Origin: Sporofaciens musculi
GTDB taxonomy: Bacteria; Bacillota; Clostridia; Lachnospirales; Lachnospiraceae
Reading direction: 5' to 3'
Assembly: GCF_009830285.1 (NCBI RefSeq)
Contig: NZ_WUQX01000001.1
Coordinates: forward strand, 1,488,501 to 1,552,500
Length of the DNA: 64,000 nt
This document shows, one piece after another, positions 42,289 through 51,217 of this stretch. Each line of letters starts with the position of its first letter. The stretch's first letter is position 1. Position numbers and translations under genes: made by a program. Below the pieces are notes generated by a model. The model saw only the letters and a program-made list of their open reading frames with translations, had not been told where the DNA came from and ran no database searches.

Positions 42289-42400
42289 AAAATGTTACCT
42301 CCTAATTTTGTATCCGAAATTAATCTCTAATATAATCTCTAAATAGGATTTATTCCGAAAATAGTCCAAAAAATCCGACGCAAGGGTCTGCGCCTCATAT

Positions 42401-42430
42401 ATAATATAAATGTACCTCTTTTTGTGACAA
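42401..42430 (-). promoter_or_regulatory. Candidate malQ promoter
   Basis: On the minus strand, -35 TTGTCA (42425-42430) and -10 TATTAT (42401-42406) are separated by 18 bp, about 110 bp before the start codon. This is a plausible but not unique match in AT-rich DNA. Confidence 0.4.
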
Positions 42431-42532
42431 AACGCAATCTGTATTTGATATTTAGTATCATTATTAGAGAAAAAAATAAAAATTTGTGCAAAATGTACAC
42501 AAATAGAAAGGATGTTTATGCATTGCTAAAAC

Positions 42533-42561
42533 TTGTTGTAGTTTTAAATATATGATATAAT
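42533..42561 (+). promoter_or_regulatory. Promoter of the LacI-family regulator
   Basis: -35 TTGTTG (42533-42538), a 17-bp spacer, -10 TATAAT (42556-42561). This leaves a ~160-nt leader before the start at 42731; the leader shows no feature I can name. The rest of the 42289-42730 gap is AT-rich divergent promoter DNA. Confidence 0.5.
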
Positions 42562-42730
42562 AAATTGCATTGACGTGCAGACATATCAGCAGATTTGGCA
42601 GGAATTTGTGACAGAGAATAGTGTGTTAAAAAGTCCCGGACGGCAGTTTGGTGCTGGGTCATGTTTTCATGGAGCGGCGTATGGACACCGGCTGGGCGTA
42701 CCTTTAATGGAATCGTTACGGAGGTGTAAG

Positions 42731-43786
42731 ATGATAACGATCAAAGATATGGCCGACATGTTAGGTACGAGTACAACGACTGTATCGAATGTGATCCATG
42801 GAAAGACGAGCGAGGTATCGCAGAAGACGGTGGAGAGAGTGGAGAAGCTTTTGGAAGAATATGATTATGTTCCAAACAACAGCGCAAGGACTTTGACCCA
42901 GAATTGCTCTAAGATTATTGGCGTTGCATTAAAGAGTCGGAAGGAGCAGTATGATAATATTCTGGCTGATCCCTTTTTCAGCGAATTGATTGGTGCGATA
43001 GAGGCTGAGATCCGAAGCAGGGGATACTATATGATGATTTATACGTCCAATGATCTTACGGAGTTAATCCGCAATATCCTGACGTGGAACGTAGACGGGC
43101 TGTTGCTGCTTGGCATTCTTCACGACGATTTCGTGAGGATTAAGAGCAGGTACAAGAAGCCAGTGGTTCTGATAGACAGTTACGCCCCCAGGGATATTAT
43201 GAATTACGTGAATGTAGGGCTGGAGGATGAGAGAGGGGCTTTTGAGATGACCAGCTACCTCTTGGAGAAAGGACACCGCAGGATTGCATTTCTGGCGGAT
43301 AACATGGAAGGTGTGGATTATACCCGTTATGTGGGGCATCAGAAGGCTATGGCTAAGTATGGACTGAAAGCGGATGAAAAGGATTTGCTGATCATCCGGT
43401 CAGGAATGATGGAGAGGGAGTCAAGCCTTGAGGAGCTTTATTACCTGTCCAGAAATTATACGGCGTTTATGTGCTGCTCGGATTACCATGCAGTGGTTTT
43501 GATGAGCTATTTCAGCGACAGAGGAGTGCGGATTCCGGAGGATTTGTCGTTTACAGGCTTTGACGACGTTCTCTTAGCCAGGATTGTTCGTCCGGCGCTT
43601 ACTACAGTTCGGCAGAATATCACCCAGAAGGGATGTCTTGCGGTGGATACGCTGCTTAAGATGATTCAGGAGGAGGATCAGCCTAAGTGGGATGTGAAGC
43701 TGCCAGTCGAGATTGTGGTCAGAGACAGTGTGAAGACGATTTCCTCTTATGGAAGCCATGAACATATAGAGATGAAAACAGAATAG
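42731..43786 (+). CDS. LacI-family regulator of malto-oligosaccharide genes
   Basis: A 351-residue LacI/GalR regulator. The start at 42731 follows GGAGGTG; the longer frame from 42575 adds 52 unlikely residues. The N-terminal helix-turn-helix is TIKDMADMLGTSTTTVSNVIHGK, followed by the hinge helix NNSARTLTQ. The periplasmic-binding-like domain covers residues ~60-340 (FTGFDDVLLARIVRPALTTVRQ). By position it should control the ABC importer operon starting at 44149, where three copies of a LacI-type palindrome lie. It ends with a terminator. Confidence 0.92.
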   Translation: MITIKDMADMLGTSTTTVSNVIHGKTSEVSQKTVERVEKLLEEYDYVPNNSARTLTQNCSKIIGVALKSRKEQYDNILADPFFSELIGAIEAEIRSRGYYMMIYTSNDLTELIRNILTWNVDGLLLLGILHDDFVRIKSRYKKPVVLIDSYAPRDIMNYVNVGLEDERGAFEMTSYLLEKGHRRIAFLADNMEGVDYTRYVGHQKAMAKYGLKADEKDLLIIRSGMMERESSLEELYYLSRNYTAFMCCSDYHAVVLMSYFSDRGVRIPEDLSFTGFDDVLLARIVRPALTTVRQNITQKGCLAVDTLLKMIQEEDQPKWDVKLPVEIVVRDSVKTISSYGSHEHIEMKTE

Positions 43787-43810
43787 CAGCAGCGGTTTTG
43801 CTGTAGAGTC

Positions 43811-43849
43811 AGAGGATGTATCCAATTTGAGGGATAGGTCCTCTTTTTG
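43811..43849 (+). terminator. Terminator after the LacI-family gene
   Basis: AGAGGA (43811-43816) pairs with TCCTCT (43839-43844), with an inner ATCC/GGAT helix, followed by five T. Confidence 0.8.
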
Positions 43850-43918
43850 TTATATCCCAATGGAAAATGCTGTTATAGTAGAATTTAAAGTAAAGTGGTG
43901 ATTTTGGACAAAATTCGA

Positions 43919-43934
43919 CCTTTTTCGCATAAGG
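43919..43934 (-). promoter_or_regulatory. LacI-type operator O1
   Basis: Read on the minus strand: CCTTATGCGAAAAAGG, a variant of the imperfect 16-bp palindrome CCTTATGCGCAAAAGG found at 44079. It lies exactly 100 bp before O2, so it could support DNA looping. Confidence 0.7.
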
Positions 43935-43988
43935 AAATGTATTGTGATAATGAACAAAAACAAATATAATATTTTGTATATTTTATAT

Positions 43989-44015
43989 AAATTTTCGTAT
44001 TATATACGAAAATTT
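43989..44015. repeat. 11-bp perfect inverted repeat in the importer promoter region
   Basis: AAATTTTCGTA (43989-43999) and TACGAAAATTT (44005-44015) are perfectly complementary with a 5-nt spacer. It differs from the LacI-type boxes and could be a second regulator's site. The 362-bp gap 43787-44148 is otherwise promoter DNA. Confidence 0.6.
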
Positions 44016-44018
44016 AAA

Positions 44019-44094
44019 ACTTATGCGTAAAAGGTATTGCTAGTTTAAATATTTAGTGCTAATATATGAGACAAGATACCTTATGCGCAAAAGG
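44019..44094 (+). promoter_or_regulatory. Importer promoter flanked by LacI-type operators O2 and O3
   Basis: O2 ACTTATGCGTAAAAGG is at 44019-44034 and O3 CCTTATGCGCAAAAGG at 44079-44094. Between them, -35 TTGCTA (44037-44042), a 17-bp spacer and -10 TAATAT (44060-44065) place the transcription start near 44072. O2 abuts the -35 element and O3 covers the early transcribed region, a layout fitting repression by the regulator at 42731. Confidence 0.7.
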
Positions 44095-44148
44095 TAGGAA
44101 AGAAAGTTCATTTGTTATAACAAAAATAATCAAATTGTGGAGGACAAA

Positions 44149-45468
44149 ATGAAAAGGAAAGTTATTGCAGCATTTTTGGCAGCGACAATGGTATTAGGCT
44201 TAGCAGCATGTGGGTCATCAGGTGGAGATTCCAAAGACGGCGGTTCATCAGGCGGTTCTTCCTCCAAGTCAGACGGCAAGACAATCCGTCTGGTCAACGG
44301 TAAGATTGAGATTGACGGAACTCTGAAAAAGCTGGCTGAGATGTACAAGGAAGAAACCGGCGTTACGGTTGAGATCGAGTCTATGGGAGGCGGCGTTGAT
44401 ATCCAGGGTACGATCAAGGGTTACTACCAGGCTGGCAATATGCCGGATATCTTTGTAAATGGCCTCGCACCGGAATTTGCGAACTGGTCCGGAATGCTTG
44501 TAGATATGAGCGATGAGAAATGGGCGTCTGATACGGATAATGCATATACCGTGGAGGGAGAAGGAGTCGTAGGATATCCGTATACAGTCGAAGGTATAGG
44601 ACTTGCATATAATAAGGATATCTTAGAGAAAGCCAATATTGATCCGACAACTTTAACGAATACTGAAAAACTGGAAGCAGCATTCAAGGAGATGGATTCC
44701 AAGAAGGATGAGCTTGGAATTACGGCAGTTGTAGGCTACTGTGCAGAGCCTACCAACCTCTACTGGTCCACAGGCCAGCATTTATTCGCCAATTATCTGG
44801 ATGCAGGTCTTGACCGCGATGATACAACTTACATTGATTTGTTAAACGACGGTGGAAAGTTTGATGAAGAACGTCTGACTGATTTCGCAGAGTATGTAGG
44901 TGTTCTCAATGAGTATTCTGATCCGGCTCTGTTGGTTTCCGGTACATATGATCAGCAGATTCTGAATTTTGCATCTGGTAAATACGCTTTCGTGACACAG
45001 GGTTCTTGGATTGGGGCTACTATGACGTCAGATGATAAGGATGCTTATGATGCGGCAGGCAATTTTGAAGTTGGCATGATCCCATATGCATTCCAGGATG
45101 GTATTGATACAATCCTTACAAATTCACCTTCCTGGTGGTCCATCTATTCTGAGGGTAATGTAGATGCTTCCAAGGCATTCTTACAGTGGATGTCAGAAGA
45201 CACAGCTCAGAAGATTCTGGTTGAGGAAGCTGGATTTATCAGCCCATTCAAGTCCTGTACTTATGTTGCGGCTGACCCGTTTGCACAGGCTATGGTAGAT
45301 TACATTGCTGAAGAGAAGACATCCTCCTGGCACTGGCTTGACTTAAAGGAAGGCTATGCAATGAACTATACAGGTCAGGTATTTGCTGATTATGCGGCAG
45401 GCAGTCTGGATACGGAAGGTTTCGTAAAGACAATACAGCAGGTTACAGAGGCTTGCTATGCGAACTAA
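44149..45468 (+). CDS. Extracellular solute-binding lipoprotein (maltodextrin type)
   Basis: A 439-residue family 1 binding protein for an ABC sugar importer. Start at 44149 follows GGAGGAC. The signal peptide ends in the lipobox LAAC with the lipid-modified Cys at residue 21. A Ser/Gly-rich linker follows (GSSGGDSKDGGSS). The mature domain has typical blocks such as GNMPDIFVNGLAPEFANW, GIGLAYNKDILEKA and SPSWWSIYSEGNVDASKAFLQW. Context with GH13 enzymes and MalQ points to malto-oligosaccharides. It is separated from the permease genes by a terminator-like hairpin. Confidence 0.92.
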   Translation: MKRKVIAAFLAATMVLGLAACGSSGGDSKDGGSSGGSSSKSDGKTIRLVNGKIEIDGTLKKLAEMYKEETGVTVEIESMGGGVDIQGTIKGYYQAGNMPDIFVNGLAPEFANWSGMLVDMSDEKWASDTDNAYTVEGEGVVGYPYTVEGIGLAYNKDILEKANIDPTTLTNTEKLEAAFKEMDSKKDELGITAVVGYCAEPTNLYWSTGQHLFANYLDAGLDRDDTTYIDLLNDGGKFDEERLTDFAEYVGVLNEYSDPALLVSGTYDQQILNFASGKYAFVTQGSWIGATMTSDDKDAYDAAGNFEVGMIPYAFQDGIDTILTNSPSWWSIYSEGNVDASKAFLQWMSEDTAQKILVEEAGFISPFKSCTYVAADPFAQAMVDYIAEEKTSSWHWLDLKEGYAMNYTGQVFADYAAGSLDTEGFVKTIQQVTEACYAN

Positions 45469-45514
45469 TTGTTCAAGGGTTTTATTCTTGAGATTAGACC
45501 ACTGTTCAAGGGGT

Positions 45515-45545
45515 GGACGGCAGTAGCTTGCTGCCGTCCTTTTTG
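45515..45545 (+). terminator. Intercistronic terminator between binding protein and permeases
   Basis: GGACGGCAG (45515-45523) pairs perfectly with CTGCCGTCC (45531-45539) with a 7-nt loop, followed by TTTTT. Placed inside the operon it should cause partial termination and give more binding protein than permease, as known for maltose-type operons. Confidence 0.85.
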
Positions 45546-45580
45546 TTTTCTATAAAATATGAGAGAGAGGAGCTGTAACA

Positions 45581-46645
45581 ATGGCTGAGAACTCAAAAAA
45601 TACAAAACTGTTGTCCTTTGTTTTTCTGGCGGCAGGAATTGCGGGCATGGTGTTTGCACTGGTCTTAGATTTCAGCGGCAGTAGTGCGACTTACAGAGGC
45701 CCTTTGCTGGTGATTGGGGCAATTTTATTCCTGGCAGGACTGTATTTTTTCCCAACGGTTGAACATCACCGCAGTATCATTAACTTTATATTCTTATTCC
45801 CATTATTATTTTCATTTGCCGTAACGGTCTTAATCCCGCTGGGGCTGGGTATTATATACTCCTTCACAGACTGGAACGGGATTCGTCTGACGGGAGTAGT
45901 AGGATTTGCCAATTATACGACGATGTTCAAAGATCCGGCATTTATATGGTCTGTGCTGCTTACATTTTTGTTCGTTATTTTTAACATGGTGCTGATTAAT
46001 GTGATTGGCTTTATGCTTGCGCTGCTCTGTACATCAAAGATGCGGGGGATTAATTTCTTTCGGGCGTCTTATTTCCTGCCGAATCTGATTGGAGGTATCG
46101 TACTGGGTTATATTTGGCAGTTTGTATTCAATAACGTGCTCATTCAGATTACCTCTAAGTGGGGAATGATGAACTCTGTATTGTCCAACACAAAGACAGC
46201 GTTTGCTGCTATCGTAGTTGTATATATCTGGCAGTATGCAGGATATATCATGCTCATTTACGTGACCGGTCTTACAACGGTTCCGAAGGATGTTCTTGAG
46301 GCGTCCCAGATTGATGGCGCCAATGCACTGACAACCCTGTTTCGGATTAAAATTCCGATGATTGCATCTACGATTACCATCTGTACGTTCCTGACACTGA
46401 CGTCAGCGTTCAAGCAGTTTGATGTAAATATGGCGTTGACCAATGGTACGGGCTCTGTAGCAGACTTTATGGGGAACTACCTGACCAATGGTACACAGAT
46501 GCTTGCTCTGAATATCTACAATACTGCAATTACGAAGAACAGTTATGCACTTGGCCAGGCAAAAGCCGTTCTGTTCTTCATCATCCTGGCAACCGTATCC
46601 ATTATTCAGGTACGGATATCCAACAGCAAGGAGGTAGAGTTGTAA
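45581..46645 (+). CDS. ABC sugar permease (MalF-type)
   Basis: A 354-residue inner membrane permease. Two extra N-terminal helices (residues ~12-60) precede the usual six-helix core. The EAA loop contacting the ATPase reads EASQIDGANALTTLFRIKIPMI. Family blocks such as FRASYFLPNLIGGIVLGYIWQFVFN are visible. Start follows AGAGAGGAG. It overlaps the next permease gene by one base. Confidence 0.92.
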   Translation: MAENSKNTKLLSFVFLAAGIAGMVFALVLDFSGSSATYRGPLLVIGAILFLAGLYFFPTVEHHRSIINFIFLFPLLFSFAVTVLIPLGLGIIYSFTDWNGIRLTGVVGFANYTTMFKDPAFIWSVLLTFLFVIFNMVLINVIGFMLALLCTSKMRGINFFRASYFLPNLIGGIVLGYIWQFVFNNVLIQITSKWGMMNSVLSNTKTAFAAIVVVYIWQYAGYIMLIYVTGLTTVPKDVLEASQIDGANALTTLFRIKIPMIASTITICTFLTLTSAFKQFDVNMALTNGTGSVADFMGNYLTNGTQMLALNIYNTAITKNSYALGQAKAVLFFIILATVSIIQVRISNSKEVEL

Positions 46646-47505
46646 TGAGAATGAAAAAATCCAACAAAATTATTTTCACGATTCTTGGTTCGATTGTTGC
46701 AATTTATACTCTGTTTCCATTTTATCTGGTTGTATTAAATACATTTAAGAATGCCAATGGAATTGTGGCTAATCCGGTAGGAATCAGCGGAATCAGTTTT
46801 TCACAGTTGATGGCCAATATTTCCGCTGTAGTCAATAACTCGAATTTTAACTTCTGGTATGCCTTCGGTACTTCTGTAGTGATTACTGTGTTTTCCCTGG
46901 TGCTGCTGGCATTGTTTGGCGGTATGGCTGCGTGGGTCATCTGCCGGAATAAGACCAAATGGTCTACAGCCATTTATATGGTATTTATCGCATCCATGAT
47001 CATACCTTTCCAGGTTGTCATGCTGCCTTTGATTTCTACATTCCGTGATGTGAGTGAGTTTATCGGTATCTCTATGCTGCAGTCTATTCCAGGTATCGTG
47101 TTCGCGTACTGTGGATTCGGCGGCGCTATGACCGTATTTATTCTGACCGGTTTTATCAAGGGTATCCCTTATGAGCTGGAAGAAGCCGCAGCTATTGACG
47201 GCTGTTCTCCGGAAGGGACGTTTTTCCGGATTATTTTCCCGCTGCTGACGCCGGTTATTACCACTGTTACGATCTTAAATGGTATGTGGATTTGGAATGA
47301 CTACCTGCTGCCATCGCTGATGCTTGGACAGAACGGTAAGGTGAAGACCCTTCCGGTTGCGGTACAGGCGTTTGTAGGCTCCTACGTAAAACAGTGGGAT
47401 CTGATTCTGACGGCTGCGCTTCTGGCTATCGTTCCGATGATTGTCATTTTCCTGGTTGCCCAGAAACAGATCATGAACGGAATGGTGGAAGGCGCTATCA
47501 AGTAA
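46645..47505 (+). CDS. ABC sugar permease (MalG-type)
   Basis: A 286-residue permease with six helices. The EAA loop is EEAAAIDGCSPEGTFFRIIFPLL. The N terminus has FPFYLVVLNTFKNA, typical of MalG-like subunits. It is coupled to the preceding permease by TAATG and pairs with it to form the membrane channel. Confidence 0.92.
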   Translation: MRMKKSNKIIFTILGSIVAIYTLFPFYLVVLNTFKNANGIVANPVGISGISFSQLMANISAVVNNSNFNFWYAFGTSVVITVFSLVLLALFGGMAAWVICRNKTKWSTAIYMVFIASMIIPFQVVMLPLISTFRDVSEFIGISMLQSIPGIVFAYCGFGGAMTVFILTGFIKGIPYELEEAAAIDGCSPEGTFFRIIFPLLTPVITTVTILNGMWIWNDYLLPSLMLGQNGKVKTLPVAVQAFVGSYVKQWDLILTAALLAIVPMIVIFLVAQKQIMNGMVEGAIK

Positions 47506-47530
47506 ATATTTCGTATTGGAGGAGTCTGCT

Positions 47531-48274
47531 ATGAATTTGTTTGATATGAATGGTCCATTGATGTACAATCTTGGGAAATTAGCGAATATCTTCCTGTGCA
47601 ATGTGTTGTTCTGCCTGTTTTCCCTGCCGCTGTTTACCATCGGTGCAGCGTTGTCGGCATTGTTTGCCTGCATGCAGGCAATCTGGGATGAGGACGAGGA
47701 TGATATTATGGCGAAGCAGTTCTGGAATGCATTTAAGCAGAATTTCCGGCAGGGGACTGTGCTGTGGCTTCTTTGCCTTTTGACGTTTGTATTCCTGGGT
47801 ATCTACTACTTCATTGTGGTGAGTATGACAGGTACGGTGGGACGGGTATACAGAGTCAGCTTCTTTATGATGTGCCTTATCTTCCTGTTTGGGTTTCAGT
47901 ATCTGTTCCCTTTACAGGCGCGATACAGAAACAGTATTAAAAATACATTGAAAAATGCATGGCTGCTTAGCGTCGCCGCGTTACCGTGGACGGTCTTAAG
48001 TATTCTGCTGGTTGCAGGAGCAGTCTATCTTTCGTTCTTCATGAATCCCAACGGTGTAAGTTTAGCCGTGTTCTTGTGGGGAACGTTGGGATTCGGTATC
48101 ATTGCATATCTGAATAGTATTTTCTTTAAGAAGGCTTTTCAGATGATTGATCCTGAAAAGTTAGAGGCAGTCCATGAGGCGCCAAGTGAGGCGTTGTTCA
48201 TTGATGAAGAACACCGTATAGAGAAATCACGCTATGGGAAAGCGCCTAAAGCCAAGAAGAACGGATGGCGTTAG
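47531..48274 (+). CDS. YesL-family membrane protein (DUF624)
   Basis: A 247-residue membrane protein with about five helices. The N terminus MNLFDMNGPLMYNLGKLANI is characteristic of the YesL/DUF624 family, which is regularly encoded in sugar ABC importer operons; its role is unknown. Start at 47531 follows GGAGG; the TTG at 47516 is less likely. The C-terminal tail is charged and cytosolic (KSRYGKAPKAKKNGWR). Confidence 0.9.
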   Translation: MNLFDMNGPLMYNLGKLANIFLCNVLFCLFSLPLFTIGAALSALFACMQAIWDEDEDDIMAKQFWNAFKQNFRQGTVLWLLCLLTFVFLGIYYFIVVSMTGTVGRVYRVSFFMMCLIFLFGFQYLFPLQARYRNSIKNTLKNAWLLSVAALPWTVLSILLVAGAVYLSFFMNPNGVSLAVFLWGTLGFGIIAYLNSIFFKKAFQMIDPEKLEAVHEAPSEALFIDEEHRIEKSRYGKAPKAKKNGWR

Positions 48275-48334
48275 TATCAGGCAGATTTCTAAAGCAGACT
48301 AAAGTTGAGCATTATAACTTGGAGGAGAATGATT

Positions 48335-49435
48335 ATGGCTTCAATCAGTTTTAAAAATGTAACAAAGACCTATGATGGAGCGACATCTCCGGTTGTCCCG
48401 AATCTGAATCTGGAGATTAAGGATAAGGAATTCATTATTCTGGTAGGTCCGTCGGGATGTGGGAAGTCCACCACTCTGCGTATGATTGCAGGGCTTGAGT
48501 CCATTACAGAGGGTGAGGTATATATTGGGGATCGGCTCGTTAATAAGGTTCCGCCTAAGGACCGTGATATAGCGATGGTATTCCAGAACTATGCCCTTTA
48601 TCCTCATATGAATGTGTATAAAAATATTTCTTTCGGCTTAAATCTCCGCAAAGAGGACAAAGCCGAGATTGACCGCCGTGTACATGAAGCGGCGAAGATT
48701 CTTGACTTAGAGCATCTTTTGAGCCGTAAGCCGAAGGAGTTGTCCGGCGGTCAGCGGCAGAGAGTTGCCCTTGGCAGGGCTATGGTTCGTAACCCCGCTG
48801 TATTCCTTCTTGACGAGCCTTTGTCCAACCTAGACGCCAAGCTTCGTGCTACTATGAGGACAGAGATTGCCAAGCTGCATCAGAGGCTTAATATTACCTT
48901 TGTGTATGTAACTCATGACCAGACAGAGGCAATGACCATGGGCGACCGTATTGTTGTCATGAAGGAGGGAATCGTTCAGCAGTTTGATACTCCACAGGTG
49001 CTTTATGATACGCCGGATAACCTGTTTGTGGCCGGCTTCATCGGCAGTCCGCAGATGAACTTTATGGACGCAGAGATTAAGCAGGAGGGCGGTAAGCTCT
49101 ACTCAGTTGTGAAGGGAAATCAGCTTGCGATACCGGATTTCAAGAAGGAGGCGATGACTCCTTATGTTGGAAAATCGGTTGTGATGGGACTTCGTATCGA
49201 AGATTTCCTTCCGAAAGAGAAGATGACAAAGGATAATACGCTGGAGGCAGAGATGAATTTCAGCGAATTGATGGGCGCAGATTACCACTTACATCTGTCT
49301 GTGGATGACATACCGGTTACCATGAAGATTTCTTCATCGGAGGAACCCCTTCCAAAAGGTCCGGCGAAGATTGCAGCTAATATGGATAAGGCTCATTTCT
49401 TCGATAAGGATACGGAAAAGGCAATCTGCCACTAA
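48335..49435 (+). CDS. ABC sugar importer ATPase (MsmX/UgpC-type)
   Basis: A 366-residue ATPase. Walker A is VGPSGCGKSTTLRM near residue 39. The signature is LSGGQRQRVALGRAM, Walker B is VFLLDEPLSNLDAK, and the switch His is in VTHDQTEAM. The C-terminal TOBE-type regulatory domain (residues ~240-366) is typical of MalK/MsmX proteins. Start at 48335 follows GGAGGAG. Unlike many Firmicutes that rely on a distant shared MsmX, this operon encodes its own ATPase. Confidence 0.94.
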   Translation: MASISFKNVTKTYDGATSPVVPNLNLEIKDKEFIILVGPSGCGKSTTLRMIAGLESITEGEVYIGDRLVNKVPPKDRDIAMVFQNYALYPHMNVYKNISFGLNLRKEDKAEIDRRVHEAAKILDLEHLLSRKPKELSGGQRQRVALGRAMVRNPAVFLLDEPLSNLDAKLRATMRTEIAKLHQRLNITFVYVTHDQTEAMTMGDRIVVMKEGIVQQFDTPQVLYDTPDNLFVAGFIGSPQMNFMDAEIKQEGGKLYSVVKGNQLAIPDFKKEAMTPYVGKSVVMGLRIEDFLPKEKMTKDNTLEAEMNFSELMGADYHLHLSVDDIPVTMKISSSEEPLPKGPAKIAANMDKAHFFDKDTEKAICH

Positions 49436-49450
49436 ATAGCAATGGACAGT

Positions 49451-49473
49451 GGTTCGGGGGTAAATCCCGAACC
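49451..49473 (+). terminator. Intercistronic hairpin before the GH13 gene
   Basis: GGTTCGGG (49451-49458) pairs with CCCGAACC (49466-49473), loop 7 nt, without a T-run. It could stabilise the upstream mRNA end or partly terminate. Confidence 0.5.
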
Positions 49474-49520
49474 GCTTGTCTTTACAAAGAAAATGTTATT
49501 AAGGAAAGGAAAAAATAAAC

Positions 49521-51080
49521 ATGGTAGAATGGTTAAAAAATGCAGTATTTTATGAGATTTATCCCCAGTCCTTTGCGGATACCAATGCGGACGGAATCGG
49601 AGATATGCAGGGAATTATCGACCATCTGGATTATATCGCAGAGCTTGGATGTAATGCTATCTGGCTGAATCCTTGTTTTGAGTCGCCGTTTCTGGATGCA
49701 GGATATGACGTGTCAGATTATATGAAGGTGGCTCCCCGCTACGGAACGAATGCTGATTTAAAACGGTTGTTTGACGAGGCGCATAAGCGTGATATGCATG
49801 TATTGCTTGACCTGGTTCCTGGTCATACCTCCTGGGACCACGAGTGGTTCAAGGAATCCTTAAAGCCAGAGAAGAATCCTTATTCCGGACGTTATGTCTG
49901 GACAGACGACGCCTGGACAGAGTTTGAAGGGGACGAGAATATCCGCGGATTTCTGCGGGGTATGAGCCAGCGCAACGGCTGTGTGGCGGTGAATTTCTAT
50001 GCTCACCAGCCTTGTCTGAATTATGGTTGTTATAAGGTTGAGAATCCAAGCTGGCAGCAGCCTATGGATTCCGAGGATGCGCTTAGCACCCGTGAGGCAA
50101 TTAAGGATGTGATGCGCTTCTGGCTTAAGATGGGATGCGACGGGTTCCGTGTGGACATGGCTGGCTCTCTGGTAAAGAATGACCCAGACCAGGAGGGGAC
50201 TATCGCCCTTTGGAGAGATTTCAGAGATTTTCTGGATAAGGAGTTTCCGGAGGCAGCCATGATATCAGAGTGGGGACAGCCAGATCGGAGTCTGCGGTCA
50301 GGATATCATATGGATTTTATGCTGCATTTCGGACCGAGTCATTATACAGAGCTGTATCATGCAGATAATCCGTACTTTTCACGCAAGGGTACAGGCAATG
50401 CGAAGGCGTTTATTGATTACTATAAGAAATGCTATGAGCCGACCAACGGTAAGGGCATGATCTGTATGCCTTCCGGTAATCACGATATGGAGAGGCTTAC
50501 CAAGTGGCTGGACGAGGAGGAAGTGAAGCTTGTATTTGCATTTATCCTGTCATTGCCAGGCGCGCCGTTTATCTATTATGGAGATGAGCTCGGAATGAAG
50601 TATCTGGCGGATGTGGTGTCTGTGGAGGGTGGCTATATCCGGACAGGGTCCCGTTCTCCAATGCAATGGGACGACGGTTTGAATGCAGGCTTCTCTGAGG
50701 CGAAGGTGGATGAACTGTACATTCCTATTGATCCGGATGAGAACCGCCCCACAGCTAAGAAGCAGATGGAGGATTCTAATTCCATTTATCATGAGGTGAA
50801 GAAGCTGATTAGCGTCCGTCAGTCGGTAAAGGTGCTCCAGAGCGAGGCGAAGATTGAATTTTTGTATTGCGAGGAAAATGCTTATCCATTAGCATACAGA
50901 AGGTATAATGACGAAGAGTCTGTGCTGATTGTGGTTAATCCGTCAGGGAAGGCGGCAGATTTTGCATATGACGGAAAATTAGGAGAGGTGCTCTACCAGA
51001 ATGGCGGAGATATTGAGCAAAAAGACGGAAAGATTATGGTTCCGGCGGCAACGGCTGTGTTTGTGAGAGAAGTGAAATAG
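49521..51080 (+). CDS. GH13 alpha-amylase-family glycoside hydrolase
   Basis: A 519-residue cytosolic enzyme without signal peptide, acting on imported malto-oligosaccharides. The (beta/alpha)8 barrel motifs are GFRVDMAG with nucleophile Asp212, ISEWGQ with acid/base Glu250, and SGNHDME with Asp322. The N terminus FYEIYPQSFADTNADGIGD is typical of GH13. The sequence LVPGHTSWDHEWF replaces the usual DLVVNHTSDEH region: His102 is kept but Asn is Gly. Specificity (glucosidase, cyclomaltodextrinase-like or other) is not clear. It is the last gene of the importer operon and is followed by a terminator. Confidence 0.9.
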   Translation: MVEWLKNAVFYEIYPQSFADTNADGIGDMQGIIDHLDYIAELGCNAIWLNPCFESPFLDAGYDVSDYMKVAPRYGTNADLKRLFDEAHKRDMHVLLDLVPGHTSWDHEWFKESLKPEKNPYSGRYVWTDDAWTEFEGDENIRGFLRGMSQRNGCVAVNFYAHQPCLNYGCYKVENPSWQQPMDSEDALSTREAIKDVMRFWLKMGCDGFRVDMAGSLVKNDPDQEGTIALWRDFRDFLDKEFPEAAMISEWGQPDRSLRSGYHMDFMLHFGPSHYTELYHADNPYFSRKGTGNAKAFIDYYKKCYEPTNGKGMICMPSGNHDMERLTKWLDEEEVKLVFAFILSLPGAPFIYYGDELGMKYLADVVSVEGGYIRTGSRSPMQWDDGLNAGFSEAKVDELYIPIDPDENRPTAKKQMEDSNSIYHEVKKLISVRQSVKVLQSEAKIEFLYCEENAYPLAYRRYNDEESVLIVVNPSGKAADFAYDGKLGEVLYQNGGDIEQKDGKIMVPAATAVFVREVK

Positions 51081-51095
51081 ATTAGGACAAAGGAA

Positions 51096-51137
51096 AACCG
51101 CTGATACACAAAATGAGAGTGTGTCGGCGGTTTTTTT
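51096..51137 (+). terminator. Terminator of the importer operon
   Basis: AACCGC (51096-51101) with GCGGTT (51127-51132), extended by GATACAC/GTGTGTC pairing, followed by TTTTTTT. Confidence 0.85.
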
Positions 51138-51217
51138 GAAAATTATCTAATTGAATCAGTGTTGGTTTCAGGATATAATAAATATAAAAGCAGGGAAAAT
51201 GGGAAGGGAGTGAGTAT

